Shown: positions 1 to 10,916, counted from the first letter of the stretch. The stretch is 64,000 nucleotides of DNA from Owenia fusiformis (GCA_903813345.2 CAIIXF020000010.1:27492425-27556424); one strand, 5' to 3'. Notes: generated by a model not told the origin, from the sequence alone. A program made the numbers and translations.

Positions 1-1862
1 TCCAGGAGTTGTACATCGTTCTCAAGAGATGTAAAGGATGAGTGTTGGTTTAATGATATTGCAGTTATACAATGCTATTATATAAACGTTATTTACTGAG
101 AGGGATTCAATATTGGTTTTATTCCGAGAGACAATATGATATTTCCCGAGGGCCCGGGATATCTGGGATAACTGTACCCCTATCAATTTACCTTTTCGGG
201 CCCTTAATCTTATCACTTTTGTTTTCCTTTTTACTCAGTCGGAGAGAAGGAATCCAAAGAGAGCAATAATTCTACATAAGTCAATTAGACGTTTTTACAC
301 GTTGGCTCTCCAAATTGGAGGAAATAAAGAATCATATCATATTTTATCATAGATGAAGCAATCATCCCATCAACATAAGCTCACGAATGTCACCGTTAAA
401 CTGTTTTAGTTATAATTTGATAAACAGTGGTAACGTACATCTACTAGTTTATCACTGTTCCACAGATGGATGACAGATAATTTCCAATAGCTCGTCAAGT
501 TTACCGAGAACGAAAGATGTTTGTCCACCATTTTGAATGATACTAACTGGAGTCAGGGTCATTAAGCTATGGAACAGTGGTTTATGAAAATAGATTGGGT
601 TGCTAAAGCTTGCCATGTTAAAGGCGATTGAACTATGTTATAGAACAACGTCCAGTACATTATAATTTTTAAAAGTATAAATTTTTGAAAATACATATAA
701 AGGATCTTCGCCCGCAGGACGTGTATTTTGAATGCCTTGAGAAGAACGCAAATATGGGTAATGGGTAACGGTGTTGCAATGGTAGCATATAAAATCTGTT
801 CCTCTCGAGATCTATGGTCTTCTGAAATTAGACTTTTAATTGGTGTTGCTGCATCATTGCTCAAATCTAGAGGAGTGTTGTTGCATCTTCGGTTTGGTGT
901 TGTTGCATCAATAGTGAGGAACTAAAACCGTTAACTTATTGCTTCTTGGTGATGGTAAATGTATACTAATGACAGTTTCTTTAAATATAGATCGTGTGCT
1001 AACTGCACGTGTATGGTTATTGAGCAACTCGTCCTAGAAATGGGTTTAAATTGGGGAAACAAAATATCGTACGAAAATCTATCACCGGAAGTCTGGCCAT
1101 CTTGATGCAACAACACGGTGTTGTTGCATCACGATACCCCCCAGTGTATTTGATACATCAAAATAAAGAATAGTATACATTAAACATTGTAAAAAAGTGA
1201 TTGTTAGTTAAATATCTCCGAGTTTGTTTGACTTTATTATTACTGTATATGATTTTCTTTGAGATAATAAATTGATCTAAAAGATAAACCTGTCTTCATT
1301 GTCAGAAAATAGTCATAATCCAAGATAAAACCTTCTGAAATTGTCTGCGATAACCTACGTGCTCCTTCTACCGTTTATACAAGTGCCTTTCAAAACCTTG
1401 AAATATAACTCAGTCTTAGGGTTCTTAGGCCTACCTTGATTCACTGAAGTCAGTGTGCCAATCCGAAAATTACAATATGCTGTAGGCTACTGGCTTGACA
1501 TAATAGTAAGCCTAGACACCCCTCCCACCACCTTATGGTCCTACTCTCCATTGATTTATGAAATACCATTCTTTCCCTCATTATCTTATACGCAATCAGG
1601 GCCAGTACGGTCCGTTAAGCAAGGGGGCCAAAATCCCTGGGGGACCATCATTTGTTTCACACCCGTTTCGTTTCGTTTTTTGGATTTGCGATCATAATTT
1701 CGCCATCAAATTATAAAATTCGAGGGTAAGCTTAGCTTTAACAGCCTATTTTCAATTGATTTGCGGCAGGGTAAGAGCTAGTACCGCAAGTTTTTAGTCA
1801 GTTGTGATTGAAACATCTTTCAATTTGCGATTGCGTTGCGTTGCGCTAAAGCGTATGGTAAG
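1..1862. other. non-coding flank, no gene recognised
   Basis: No open frame here has convincing coding character; the ORFs are under about 100 codons and resemble no family I know. The only visible structure is a recurring short motif, GTGTTGTTGCATC and variants, several times between about 850 and 1130, and a TGCGTTGCGTTG-type low-complexity stretch near 1820-1850. A guanine-rich purine block lies near 1626-1650. I see no RNA gene or promoter that I can defend. Confidence 0.5.
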
Positions 1863-2146
1863 CATGGGCGTAGCCAGGGGGGGGGGGGGTGCGATGGGTG
1901 CGATCGCACCCCCCCCCTAAACCTTTGAAAATATGACCATTGGATAGAGGTAGAAAAGAGCTTTAAAATGCTTTTTATTTGAAGCTTCTAGCTCAATTTT
2001 GAAGGAAGTTGCATCAATTTTTGTAAAATTCAAAAGAAATCTTAATTTTTTGTGTTGCTTATGGCAAAATCGCACCCCCCCTGACAGAAAACTGAAAAAT
2101 TTTCGGCGATTGCACCCCCCCTGACTGAAAGCTGGCTACGCCCCTG
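1863..2146. mobile_element. hAT-like MITE with CGTAGCCAG terminal repeats
   Basis: The stretch opens with CATGGGCGTAGCCAGGGG and ends with the inverse of CAGGGGCGTAGCCAG, giving terminal inverted repeats that match at 14 of 15 positions. An 8-bp direct repeat TGGTAAGC overlaps both ends (1856-1863 and 2145-2152), which fits the 8-bp target duplication of hAT transposons. The interior has runs of G and C around a GCGATCGC centre and no coding capacity, so it would be a non-autonomous element moved by a hAT transposase encoded elsewhere. Related ends occur at 30665 and 62520. Confidence 0.6.
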
Positions 2147-2776
2147 GTAAGCCTACAAGTCCTGGCGATTCAAACTAATTGGCGTTGCAATTGCGTTGTG
2201 GTGCGTTTGCGAATCTGCGTTGTGACAAGCGCGTGATGAGGCCTCTGGTTTCGATCATCTCTAGGTGCATTAGGCTAAGCCCGCTCTGGGGCTTTATTTA
2301 TTATTTGACTGGGATTTGTCACGACCCCAGCCTAATCATAGCCTTAGGCCGTAGTCGTTTCCCGAGTTTGATTTTCAATCATGAAAACATCATACCTAGG
2401 AAATAATGAGCTTAATGACACTATTGACTTTTATAGTCAAAGTCATAGGCTTAGCCTAATGGGGAGGGGTGCCCAGCCTAGATTATCTTATGCCTCAGCA
2501 AGCAGGGTGCAAACGGTTGAAGAATATTCCCGGGGATAAAGTGAGAATGAGCATGAGAAGTCGTCAAACGAGATTCCACATCTCCGTGCAAATCGTTCAG
2601 TGCACCTGCATTTGCTCTTTCACACATCAATCCCGGCCACAGTGAGTCGCATTTCCGAGTTTCTAATGTTTCTCAGTAATTTATGACATTTAACTAATAT
2701 TAATTCTCATATGTGACAACATTTTGAGCAACAAAGCAACGCTAATGGACCAGATCAAAATCCAGGGAAATAATAG
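2147..2776. other. non-coding left flank of the large LTR insertion
   Basis: No coding sequence is seen. The last four bases before the insertion, ATAG (2773-2776), recur at 19643-19646, so this flank was contiguous with the sequence at 19643 before the insertion. Confidence 0.5.
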
Positions 2777-2964
2777 TGTTATGACTCAAGGGAACAGACA
2801 CAATCATAAAAAACCATAACAGTTATTTACATACATAATTAATTATTAACCCTGTACTGCCTGAACCTATGACCCTTCTTGCACTATGACATTGAATATT
2901 CATTTTACTTACCGTTGACCTAACATCTTAAACATTCATAAGGCACTGGCCATTTACAATAAAA

Positions 2965-2972
2965 TATATAAG
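2965..2972 (+). promoter_or_regulatory. TATA-like box of the 5' LTR
   Basis: TATATAAG lies in the middle of the LTR and is the only strong TATA-like site there. Transcription of the genomic RNA would be expected to start about 30 bases downstream. The same site is repeated in the 3' LTR at 19227-19234. Confidence 0.5.
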
Positions 2973-3063
2973 GAACGGGAACTGGTCTCTAGAGAGTTCT
3001 CGAGGTAGCCAGGCAGTACAGGGATCTAATCTGTATATTGATATCACATTAATTTTACAACGA

Positions 3064-3081
3064 AATAAAAAGATAAATAAA
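3064..3081 (+). terminator. LTR polyadenylation signals
   Basis: Two AATAAA hexamers (3064-3069 and 3076-3081) lie about 100 bases before the LTR end. The equivalent pair in the 3' LTR (19326-19343) would direct polyadenylation of the element RNA. Confidence 0.5.
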
Positions 3082-3177
3082 GAGATAGAAATTATTTATT
3101 GATTTAAATCCTGAGTTGGTTGATAAGTATTTCGAGTAGGAAACAAGATTGTAATCACCAAAAAGTGATTACAACAT

Positions 3178-3195
3178 TGGTGCCGTTGCCAGCCG
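3178..3195 (+). other. primer-binding site
   Basis: TGGTGCCGTTGCCAGCC begins one base after the LTR. TGG pairs with the 3' CCA of a tRNA. The first nine bases fit the 3' end of animal tRNA-His as I remember it, but the rest does not extend that match, so the primer tRNA is uncertain. Confidence 0.6.
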
Positions 3196-3319
3196 AAACC
3201 TAAGGTTTAATATTTTCTATATCACAACAAATGAAATTGAAAAATACAAAATTAATCAAGACTTTCAATCTTCAAATTCAAATAAATTAACAAACAGATA
3301 AAGATTAGATCCCTCTTGC

Positions 3320-4417
3320 ATGTACAGACGAATTAACGGGAGATTGAATAGACAACATCCAGACATGGCGGATGAAATGAATGATCAATTATTAGCGCGC
3401 CTTCAGGCGCTGGAAATGAATCAGGAACAAGGACCTCGCGCAGCTTCGGTTACGCGACCAATGATTTTTTCACACTCTTCTTCAGTAAGTAACCCACGCT
3501 CGTGGATTGACAAATATCAGCTTTATGCTCAAACACAACGATGGGACGCACAGGGCACGTGCGACTACCTGAAAATGTTTTTGAGTGGCATTGCTGAGAT
3601 TTGGTTTGACAATTTAGAGGAAGAAACAAAACAAGATTGGGACGCCCTACGCACGGCCTTTGTTCAAAAATTTATAGAATCCACTCCAAAGTGGTCTCTC
3701 GAAAGCAAACTATTGCAACGCGTGCATCAAGCTGGAGAACCCATTGACGCATATCTTAATGATGTGTCTCTCCAATGTTCGCGTCTTGAAATAGGTGACG
3801 GAGAACACATACGCATATTAATTCGCGGCCTGTCACCTAAAATGAGAAGTCATGTACTGAGTCACTCTCCCGTTACCGTCGCCGATGTGGAACGCCTTGC
3901 AAAACTTCATGAAAGTATCTCATCAGAGGACAGAGTGCCCAAATCTATTAATGCCATCGTCCCTGACAACCAATTGAAAACCCTAATGGACAAAATGGAA
4001 GAACAACGTGGAATGTTGGAGGAAATGTCCGACAGGATAAGGAGGAACGAAAGGAGACCTCCACGGGACCTGTACAATGGCCGCACGAGTACAGGTAGAC
4101 CCTACTGCACAAATTGTTATCAGGTAGGTCATCTTAACGTAGTATGTCGAAGGCCAACAATTGATCCTAATCCCAATGGTCGAGGTAGACGATTTTCTCC
4201 TAGACCATCACAAAGCAATAACTCCTTCAGAGGTCGCCAAATGCAATCAGATCGTCCATGGTATCAAGATAATAGACGGGTCCACTTTCAAGGTCAAAAT
4301 ACCTTTCAAAATCAAAATAATCAGAGATCCTTCCCACAAGATCGTCGAAATGATAGATACCCCGCTCCTCGATCTCCACAATCCTCAGGGCCCAGCAGAC
4401 CGAATCATTTAAACTAA
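3320..4417 (+). CDS. gag: Gag polyprotein with one zinc knuckle
   Basis: This 365-codon frame encodes the structural Gag. The middle (about residues 50-200) is a capsid-like retrotransposon Gag domain with conserved aromatic positions (SWIDKYQLYAQ, IWFDNL). A CX2CX4HX4C zinc knuckle is near residues 262-275 (CTNCYQVGHLNVVC), followed by an Arg/Asn/Gln-rich, probably RNA-binding tail. Translation may start at 3320 or at the in-frame ATG at 3365, which has the better ATGG context. A perfect splice-donor-like GTAAGT sits in the frame at 3485-3490 and may serve spliced subgenomic RNA. The frame ends right after a -1 slippery heptamer, which links it to pol. Confidence 0.9.
   Translation: MYRRINGRLNRQHPDMADEMNDQLLARLQALEMNQEQGPRAASVTRPMIFSHSSSVSNPRSWIDKYQLYAQTQRWDAQGTCDYLKMFLSGIAEIWFDNLEEETKQDWDALRTAFVQKFIESTPKWSLESKLLQRVHQAGEPIDAYLNDVSLQCSRLEIGDGEHIRILIRGLSPKMRSHVLSHSPVTVADVERLAKLHESISSEDRVPKSINAIVPDNQLKTLMDKMEEQRGMLEEMSDRIRRNERRPPRDLYNGRTSTGRPYCTNCYQVGHLNVVCRRPTIDPNPNGRGRRFSPRPSQSNNSFRGRQMQSDRPWYQDNRRVHFQGQNTFQNQNNQRSFPQDRRNDRYPAPRSPQSSGPSRPNHLN
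3485..3490 (+). promoter_or_regulatory. candidate major splice donor inside gag
   Basis: TCA|GTAAGT is an ideal 5' splice site near the start of gag. Retroviral subgenomic env mRNAs use a donor in the leader or early gag. No RNA evidence is available. Confidence 0.3.
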
Positions 4418-4450
4418 TAACTCCTGCAGATACCGAGGTCCATGCAGGAG
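4408..4450 (+). promoter_or_regulatory. -1 programmed ribosomal frameshift signal, gag to pol
   Basis: TTTAAAC at 4408-4414 lies in the gag frame as T-TTA-AAC, the X-XXY-YYZ pattern of an efficient -1 slippery site, immediately followed by the gag stop TAA (4415-4417). Six bases after the heptamer a perfect 8-bp stem begins: CTCCTGCA (4421-4428) pairs with TGCAGGAG (4443-4450) around a 14-base loop. The pol frame is -1 relative to gag and open from 4354, so a slip here gives a Gag-Pol fusion. Confidence 0.85.
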
Positions 4451-7400
4451 CTGATTTTCAAAACCCTCAACATATGTATGCTATTTCTGGGTTACACTCA
4501 TATGATGATCTGGATGTACAAGACTCAAACTCGTGTTCGAGCGAGACATTGTCTTTAGAGAATTTGAATGATGCTCAATCATTTGGGGATCAAAGTAGGT
4601 CTTGCCCCCGGGCAACCCCCCCATTGAGCATGAATCCTTACTGTGCCACAATATCGTCCATTGGCGATGTGGTTGATGAACTTGGCATGACCATCGCTGA
4701 AACATGTTCGGGTGTCAGCAACGGCTCTCATAGTTCTGATAAACGGTCGGCATTCGCAATGACTCCTAACGGAGCTGGGGACCAAAGTAGGCTTCGCCCC
4801 CGGGCAGCCACCCCATTCAATCTCGTATGCAAATCATCATCTGACCAATGTAAACCAGGGGAGCTTCCTCCATCTGAAAAAGAACAAGAAAATGAAATTA
4901 ACAATTCTGACGACGTCACATTCGACGAATATATACCATCGGAAAATCGGGCCCCAACATATGGATACCCACCTCCTGAAACTATTCCCCAGAATGATCA
5001 TGCAGATCGGCTAGAACCCACAGTTAATCTACTCAAGGCCCCATACCCCAACCATGTACAATCAGACCACAACTATGCATGCCAAACCAATGACAACTTT
5101 GTTCTTTTCAACGAGGATTGTGCAGAGGAAACGATCGAAAATGCAAACAATAACCACATAAATCACAATATTAACAACGAACATGAAACAATATCTCATT
5201 CTAATCAACATTCATTCTCTGTCAATATGGAACCTATCTTCCACGATAATATAATACGGGTCAAACTATTGGGTCAACATTGCTACGCCTTACTTGACAG
5301 TGGCGCAACAATAAGTGGAATTAATAAAGATTGGTTCGAAAAATTCCCCTGGGCGCAAAACAACCTTCAAAAATCTGATTGTGGGGGAGTGGAAATAGCA
5401 AACGGAACTTCCATGAAAATCACAGGCCTCATTAAACTACCCATCATAATAGGTCAAACAACGACAGCAGTTGAATTCCACATAATTGACAATTTAGCTC
5501 ACCCTGTGATTCTGGGTACCAACTTTTTAACGGAACACCAAGCAGTAGTAGATTTCTGTAAAAACACTTTAAAATACTCCGTTCCCCGTTCCACTGACAT
5601 CATTGCCGGAACAAAAGTGACCATACCCGCTAGATCGGAAGTAGTCCTAACTCTTAACCTCAAGAGAAAAATGCCTGATAATGTACTAGGCATATGCTCA
5701 CAGCCAGAAAGTGCCGCAAAAAGACCCCTGCTAATGGCAATTTCATTATCAAAAACATCAAATCAAATGGTCCAAACCAGGCTAGTAAATGCCACTACGG
5801 TGGACCTCACAATACAAAACAATGAGAGAATAGGAAAGTTTGAGTGCATTGATTCCAAGGCTAAAATCATTCCCCTTGATCTTTATACCTCTAAGGGGGA
5901 AAGGAAATATCAAACCGGTACTTCAGGTCACACTGAAAATAAACAAACAAACCCTGATTTGCAATATGGTAACACTCAATTCATTAATCAACAATACGAT
6001 GGTTTAAGTGCAAGACCTTTGGAGATAAATGCCATAAACTCCTTGAACCCTGAGGCCGTACCAACAAAGGGAACATCCGAGACTCTAACAGACAGGTCAA
6101 ACTGGTCTATTCACTCAGAATTAGATTTCAAAGATTCAATACTTTCTGAAAATCAAAAATTGGAACTTACCTCCGTTTTAGAAAAGAATGTGGAAGCATT
6201 CTCCTCGCCAGGAAATGAATTAGGATTCACGGATTTAATTGAACATGAAATCAATTTGAAACCCAATGCGAAGATTTTTAGACAGAGACCATATCCATGC
6301 TCCCCTGCAAAAAGAGCCCTTATAACAACTGAGGTAAATAAACTATTAGACATGGGAGTAGTCCAACCCAGTAAATCAGCATGGAGCGCCCCAATAGTCC
6401 TGATCAAAAAGGGTGAAAAGGTTAGATTATGTGTTGATTGGAGGGGCCTCAATTCAATGACTCAATTCGACGCGTACAGAATGCCAGATCTACAAGAATT
6501 ACTTGATAGTATGGCCCAAACAAAAGGCCGTTACTGGTCGTGCCTCGATATGTTTAAAGCATACTTCCAAGTAAAACTCGCCCCTCAATCTAGGGAACTT
6601 ACAGCTTTCTCGACTCACGATGGGCTATTCGAATTTACACGTTGTGGACAAGGGCTTGTGGGGTCACCTAGTACATTTGTTCGTTTGATGGACCAATTGT
6701 TCAGGGGCTTACAATATCAGAATCTATATATCTACCTAGATGACCTCATCCTGTTCTCCCCCACATGGGATCATCATCTTGCCTTAATTAACGAAACACT
6801 GTCCAGGATTAAAAAGGCAGGCCTAAAAATATCACTATCAAAATGTCAATGGGGTAAGGACGAAGTACTCTATCTAGGGCACATTCTATCTGAACATGGC
6901 TATAAACCAGATCCAGCCAAATGCAAAATGGTACGTGATTTCCCTACCCCTAATTCAGTGAAATCAGTAAGAATGTTTCTTGGACTGTCCGGATATTATC
7001 GGAGATTCCTCAAAGATTACTCGAGAATTTCACGGCCCCTCACAGAACTGACCAAGAAAGATATCGAGTTCGTCTGGGGACCAGAACAACAACAAGCCTT
7101 AGACACACTCAAGGCAGGTATTTGTGAACATGCCATGCTACTCTACCCTGATTTTTCTCTTCCTTTCATCCTGGAAACAGATGCATGTAACAAGGGTCTA
7201 GGTGCGTGCCTAACTCAAGAAATCGATGGAAAGGAGAAAGCCATTTCGTTCAGTGGACGAGCTTTGACTCCCACAGAAGCAAAATACGCCACCATTGACC
7301 TAGAACTACTCGCCATTGTGTACGGAGTCAAGAAATTCAGACACTACCTAGAGGTATCCGAATTCATCATCAGAACAGATCACGCTCCCTTGAAATTTCT

Positions 7401-9924
7401 GATCAATACAAAGCAATTGAGCGACTCCAAAAGAGCGAGATGGATATTGTTTTTGTCACATTTTAGATACACATTAGAGGTCAGGAGCGGTAAATTAAAT
7501 GCGAATGCAGATTTTGCCTCCAGAGTAGAACACACTCCAGTGCAGGATTCAGATCTACAGCAGGAACACCACGAAGAGATACGTAGAATGGTAATGCCAG
7601 AATGTCAGCCACAAATTCACGCTGCGATAGGGAAAACCCCACTATCCCTAGATAATTTACCCTTCCAGCCTCCCGGCCCAATATCAAAATTGCAGCCAGA
7701 AGATTTGAAATTCTTCGATCCACTAGCTAGGTACACAGACCAACAGGAAACGTCAACACAAGCAAACACACCCACGCTAGAAGACCTGTGGGACACGTAC
7801 GAAACCGACCCCGACTCAACAAAACAGTATCATACCCAAAGTCACTCAGCCAAACAAACTACGGATGTTGATATGGACCAAACAACTTCAGAAGTATTGA
7901 ACCCCATACCGAGCGATATTATCATGGAAACCACAGACACAGAGGCCACAGCAAACCCCGTTCACAAAATTACTACGGATAGGCCTACGCAAAGAACGAC
8001 AAATCTGAATAACCATTCGACGGCTTCGACAAGTGAAACCGCTAACGAACCGGGAACTCCACCCGCGCCTGACGAACAGCAAGATGAAATGGCAAATATC
8101 CAGGAAACTGACACGGTAAATAGCCAAGCAGACCCGTACACCAATACACCCGAGATGGAGGAATTAAGGCAGCTACAACTCACCGACCCTTTCTGTAGCC
8201 CATTAATTCAATATTTACATACAAATGTACTACCAGATAACAACAGCGAGGCCAGAAAATTGTTGTTACAGGCAGATAGCTTCCTTATGATTGGCAACGT
8301 CCTGTATCACAAACATTACGACCATCACTCCCACGCCATGATAAATAGGCTAGTTATACCCAATTGTCTAGTTGACACCATTCTCTTCGCATCCCATGAT
8401 CAGATTCTTAGCGGACATCTAGGCATCCTTAAAACAAAAGCAAGGGTATTACAAAAGTATTACTGGCCGAAACAATCACAAGATGTTGAAAATTGGGTGA
8501 AATCATGCGTACCATGTAATTCACGCAGAATTCGGAGAAAACACGAACAACCAATTCAGCCTATTCCAGCGCCATCGGCAGTCTGGGAAATGATTAGTAT
8601 TGACACATTAGGGCCCCTGACAACAACACATGACAAAAACAGGTTCATTATATGTATCTCTGATCATTTATCCAAATACTCCATAGCACTAGCAACCCCA
8701 GATCAACAGGCTGCAACAGTGGCGACATTACTCTTTCACCGAGTAATATGTATTTTTGGCTGCCCAGGGGTCATAATATCCGACAACGGGACTAATTACG
8801 TTAGTCAACTCGTCCAAGAGCTATGCAAAATGTTCCTCATTGATAAAAGACAAACTCTGCCGTATAACCCCCGTGCAAACGGCCTCATTGAAGCAGGGAA
8901 CAAAATCCTCGCAAAAATGCTCTCCATATATGTGTCACAACACCACAAAGATTGGGACGTCTATCTACCTTCCGTTGTGTTTGCCTACAATGCATCGGTT
9001 CACGCCTCCACCCAGATCATACCATCGATGCTTGTATTTGGTAGGGTACCAAAACTCCCTATCGACACCCAATACAAAATACCCTCAGACGCCCCCAGAG
9101 ACATACAAGATCATCTCAAAAGCACCCTCAGCCAAGTGGCAGAATGCGAACATATGGCCACAAAAATACTACAAAGCCAGAAGGAGAAAATGAAAGCAGA
9201 CCATGACCGCCGGACAAAACATAACTTCATTAAATTCCAAGTAGGCGATTGTGTGTACTTAAAGGTCCCTCCCAAAAATAAGGCACTGTCACACAAACTA
9301 AATTTCACACATCAAGGTCCATTCACAATAGTGCAAATAACAAACAATGAGCTAAATGCTACATTACGCAGACTAAGCAATGGTACACTATACCCCAAAT
9401 CTGTACATGTGGGCAGGCTCAGTAAAGCGGAGTACAGATGGCCCCGCCCAGAACCGCCAGATAATTACGAACCACATACAGAAACCCCCGGGCCAGACAC
9501 AGTTGCCCATAATCTCGAAGATGCACAACCCCCCGCTCAGACAGACAAATATCCAATCGGGAATACCAAAGCGACCTCCAAGCCGAAGACCGACAATCAA
9601 AAAGAGACATCTCGGAAACTCACAAAGAACGACTTGCAGGGAACACCAATTCCTACACCAATACCTACACCTCAGGACATCGACAGTGAGAGTGACGAGG
9701 ATACAGAAGACGAATTCTACGAGATCGCCGACATATTAAAGTCAAGGAAACTCAAGAATGGCACTAAACAATATTTTGTCAGCTGGAAGAACTATGATCC
9801 TTCCCACAACAGCTGGGTCGATTTCAACGATCTCTCAGAAAACATGAAGTTATGGGCTTTACAAGAATTTCAAGATCCCAAGAAAAAAAGGCAAACCAAG
9901 AAAAAATACAAACGCCGACACTAA
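4414..9924 (+). CDS. pol: Pol polyprotein: protease, RT, RNase H, integrase, chromodomain
   Basis: This intact frame of about 1837 codons follows the -1 shift; its first ATG is at 4474. A ~230-residue low-complexity N-part contains a duplicated DQSR-PRA motif (near 4587 and 4783). The aspartic protease has LLDSGA (Asp codon 5296). RT has YLDD at 6733-6744. RNase H has its first Asp at 7180 and a TDHAPLKFL motif. A ~205-residue Thr/Asp/Pro-rich linker (7541-8160) then separates RNase H from integrase. Integrase shows an HHCC zinc-binding region and a DD35E core (codons 8602, 8782, 8890; 35 residues between the last two). The C-terminus is a chromodomain (about 9715-9870) with SWKNY and SWVDF aromatic positions and a basic tail. 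All catalytic residues I can check are present, so it looks functional. Confidence 0.93.
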   Translation, partial: LITPADTEVHAGADFQNPQHMYAISGLHSYDDLDVQDSNSCSSETLSLENLNDAQSFGDQSRSCPRATPPLSMNPYCATISSIGDVVDELGMTIAETCSGVSNGSHSSDKRSAFAMTPNGAGDQSRLRPRAATPFNLVCKSSSDQCKPGELPPSEKEQENEINNSDDVTFDEYIPSENRAPTYGYPPPETIPQNDHADRLEPTVNLLKAPYPNHVQSDHNYACQTNDNFVLFNEDCAEETIENANNNHINHNINNEHETISHSNQHSFSVNMEPIFHDNIIRVKLLGQHCYALLDSGATISGINKDWFEKFPWAQNNLQKSDCGGVEIANGTSMKITGLIKLPIIIGQTTTAVEFHIIDNLAHPVILGTNFLTEHQAVVDFCKNTLKYSVPRSTDIIAGTKVTIPARSEVVLTLNLKRKMPDNVLGICSQPESAAKRPLLMAISLSKTSNQMVQTRLVNATTVDLTIQNNERIGKFECIDSKAKIIPLDLYTSKGERKYQTGTSGHTENKQTNPDLQYGNTQFINQQYDGLSARPLEINAINSLNPEAVPTKGTSETLTDRSNWSIHSELDFKDSILSENQKLELTSVLEKNVEAFSSPGNELGFTDLIEHEINLKPNAKIFRQRPYPCSPAKRALITTEVNKLLDMGVVQPSKSAWSAPIVLIKKGEKVRLCVDWRGLNSMTQFDAYRMPDLQELLDSMAQTKGRYWSCLDMFKAYFQVKLAPQSRELTAFSTHDGLFEFTRCGQGLVGSPSTFVRLMDQLFRGLQYQNLYIYLDDLILFSPTWDHHLALINETLSRIKKAGLKISLSKCQWGKDEVLYLGHILSEHGYKPDPAKCKMVRDFPTPNSVKSVRMFLGLSGYYRRFLKDYSRISRPLTELTKKDIEFVWGPEQQQALDTLKAGICEHAMLLYPDFSLPFILETDACNKGLGACLTQEIDGKEKAISFSGRALTPTEAKYATIDLELLAIVYGVKKFRHYLEVSEFIIRTDHAPLKFLINTKQLSDSKRARWILFLSHFRYTLEVRSGKLNANADFASRVEHTPVQDSDLQQEHHEEIRRMVMPECQPQIHAAIGKTPLSLDNLPFQPPGPISKLQPEDLKFFDPLARYTDQQETSTQANTPTLEDLWDTYETDPDSTKQYHTQSHSAKQTTDVDMDQTTSEVLNPIPSDIIMETTDTEATANPVHKITTDRPTQRTTNLNNHSTASTSETANEPGTPPAPDEQQDEMANIQETDTVNSQADPYTNTPEMEELRQLQLTDPFCSPLIQYLHTNVLPDNNSEARKLLLQADSFLMIGNVLYHKHYDHHSHAMINRLVIPNCLVDTILFASHDQILSGHLGILKTKARVLQKYYWPKQSQDVENWVKSCVPCNSRRIRRKHEQPIQPIPAPSAVWEMISIDTLGPLTTTHDKNRFIICISDHLSKYSIALATPDQQAATVATLLFHRVICIFGCPGVIISDNGTNYVSQLVQELCKMFLIDKRQTLPYNPRANGLIEAGNKILAKMLSIYVSQHHKDWDVYLPSVVFAYNASVHASTQIIPSMLVFGRVPKLPIDTQYKIPSDAPRDIQDHLKSTLSQVAECEHMATKILQSQKEKMKADHDRRTKHNFIKFQVGDCVYLKVPPKNKALSHKLNFTHQGPFTIVQITNNELNATLRRLSNGTLYPKSVHVGRLSKAEYRWPRPEPPDNYEPHTETPGPDTVAHNLEDAQPPAQTDKYPIGNTKATSKPKTDNQKETSRKLTKNDLQGTPIPTPIPTPQDIDSESDEDTEDEFYEIADILKSRKLKNGTKQYFVSWKNYDPSHNSWVDFNDLSENMKLWALQEFQDPKKKRQTKKKYKRRH

Positions 9925-10496
9925 ATTAAAATTATAACGTTGACCTTAAAATGTTATATTCTCCCTCAATCTAAGACCAATATCATCAAAGCTGTACCAA
10001 TCGCAAACCAAGGTATTAACATATTATGCACGCGCGCCATACCATCCAACACAATTCACATTCTCCATTCTATCTTATCCCCATAACATTCACATACAAA
10101 TATTTGAATGTAATAGAATCAAAATTAATACTTATAAGAAACACCCCTGTTATCAAATCGCAAGTCACGTTAGCGATAATCAACCTGATATTGTAGAATA
10201 TTACCTAATGATACCTATAAACCAACAAATATTATTCGGGTCACAATACATTTCGGATCTGCACGGATTCAACAACACTTAGGTAAGAACTAATCTCGTA
10301 CTTCATTACTATTTAACCAAGACCGCAATTCAGATAATTCACACTCAAAGCGGCTTGTTAAATCCATATTTAATACCAAATTATTTAATCTATATGAATA
10401 CTTAAAGAGGGCAATATATATTTCAAGTTTACTATTAAGCCTCTAGAATACAATTGATTAGCAAAAATAAGTTCTTCCTAATAAGCAATTTGTATC
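9925..10496 (+). other. non-coding spacer after pol
   Basis: No frame of note occurs here. GGGCAATATATAT (about 10409-10421) is TATA-like, lies about 75 bases before the ATG of the next ORF, and recurs near 16554 in the element. Confidence 0.35.
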
Positions 10497-10916
10497 ATGC
10501 CTAGAATCACTCTCATCTTTGGAAACCAGGGTTCTATACCTTTGACTGGTTTACAATATAATTTCATTAGAAGATCAAACCTTCTCGCTGATACCTATGA
10601 ACATATATGCAAAGAGAAATTGGCGGAAGCCACCATCATAGTCCCAGATCACATCAGATTAAGCGAATTTCACCTTTTTCGGACCAGATACAAATCCTAC
10701 ACTGAAAATGGTTTTGTCAGATATAACCTGGGCATTATTGAAAGGCTACAAAAAGAATGTAAAGACATAACAGATTTCTTTGAATTTAGAGATATACCTT
10801 CCACGCTTCAGTCAAAATGTCTCGTAACAATCCAAAACCAAGTGACATTCCCTGATATTAGTAATTTACCCCTTCCAATATCCCTCCAACAACGGTTGAA
10901 ATTCGCGGATTTTTAA
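10497..10916 (+). CDS. uncharacterised 139-aa protein of the LTR element
   Basis: An ATG-started frame of 139 codons lies between pol and env. The product is mixed-charge and soluble-looking, without a signal peptide, membrane segment or Cys/His cluster; I recognise no family. A possible promoter-like TATATATT lies about 75 bases upstream. About 40 bases after the stop is AATAAG, followed 15 bases later by a 21-A run, which looks like the 3' end of a polyadenylated mRNA and raises the possibility that the segment was captured by reverse transcription. It could also be a chance ORF in a spacer, but its length and the youth of the element make a real accessory gene plausible. Confidence 0.5.
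   Translation: MPRITLIFGNQGSIPLTGLQYNFIRRSNLLADTYEHICKEKLAEATIIVPDHIRLSEFHLFRTRYKSYTENGFVRYNLGIIERLQKECKDITDFFEFRDIPSTLQSKCLVTIQNQVTFPDISNLPLPISLQQRLKFADF

Larger units (their letters stand above)
2777..3176 (+). repeat. 5' LTR (400 bp)
   Basis: It starts TGTTATGACTC and ends GATTACAACA, with inverted TGTT/AACA termini. It matches 19039-19438 base for base in my reading. It carries a TATA-like box at 2965-2972 and two AATAAA signals near its 3' part, so it looks able to start and end transcripts. The last 30 bases hold a short inverted repeat (TGTAATCAC and GTGATTACA). Confidence 0.95.
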
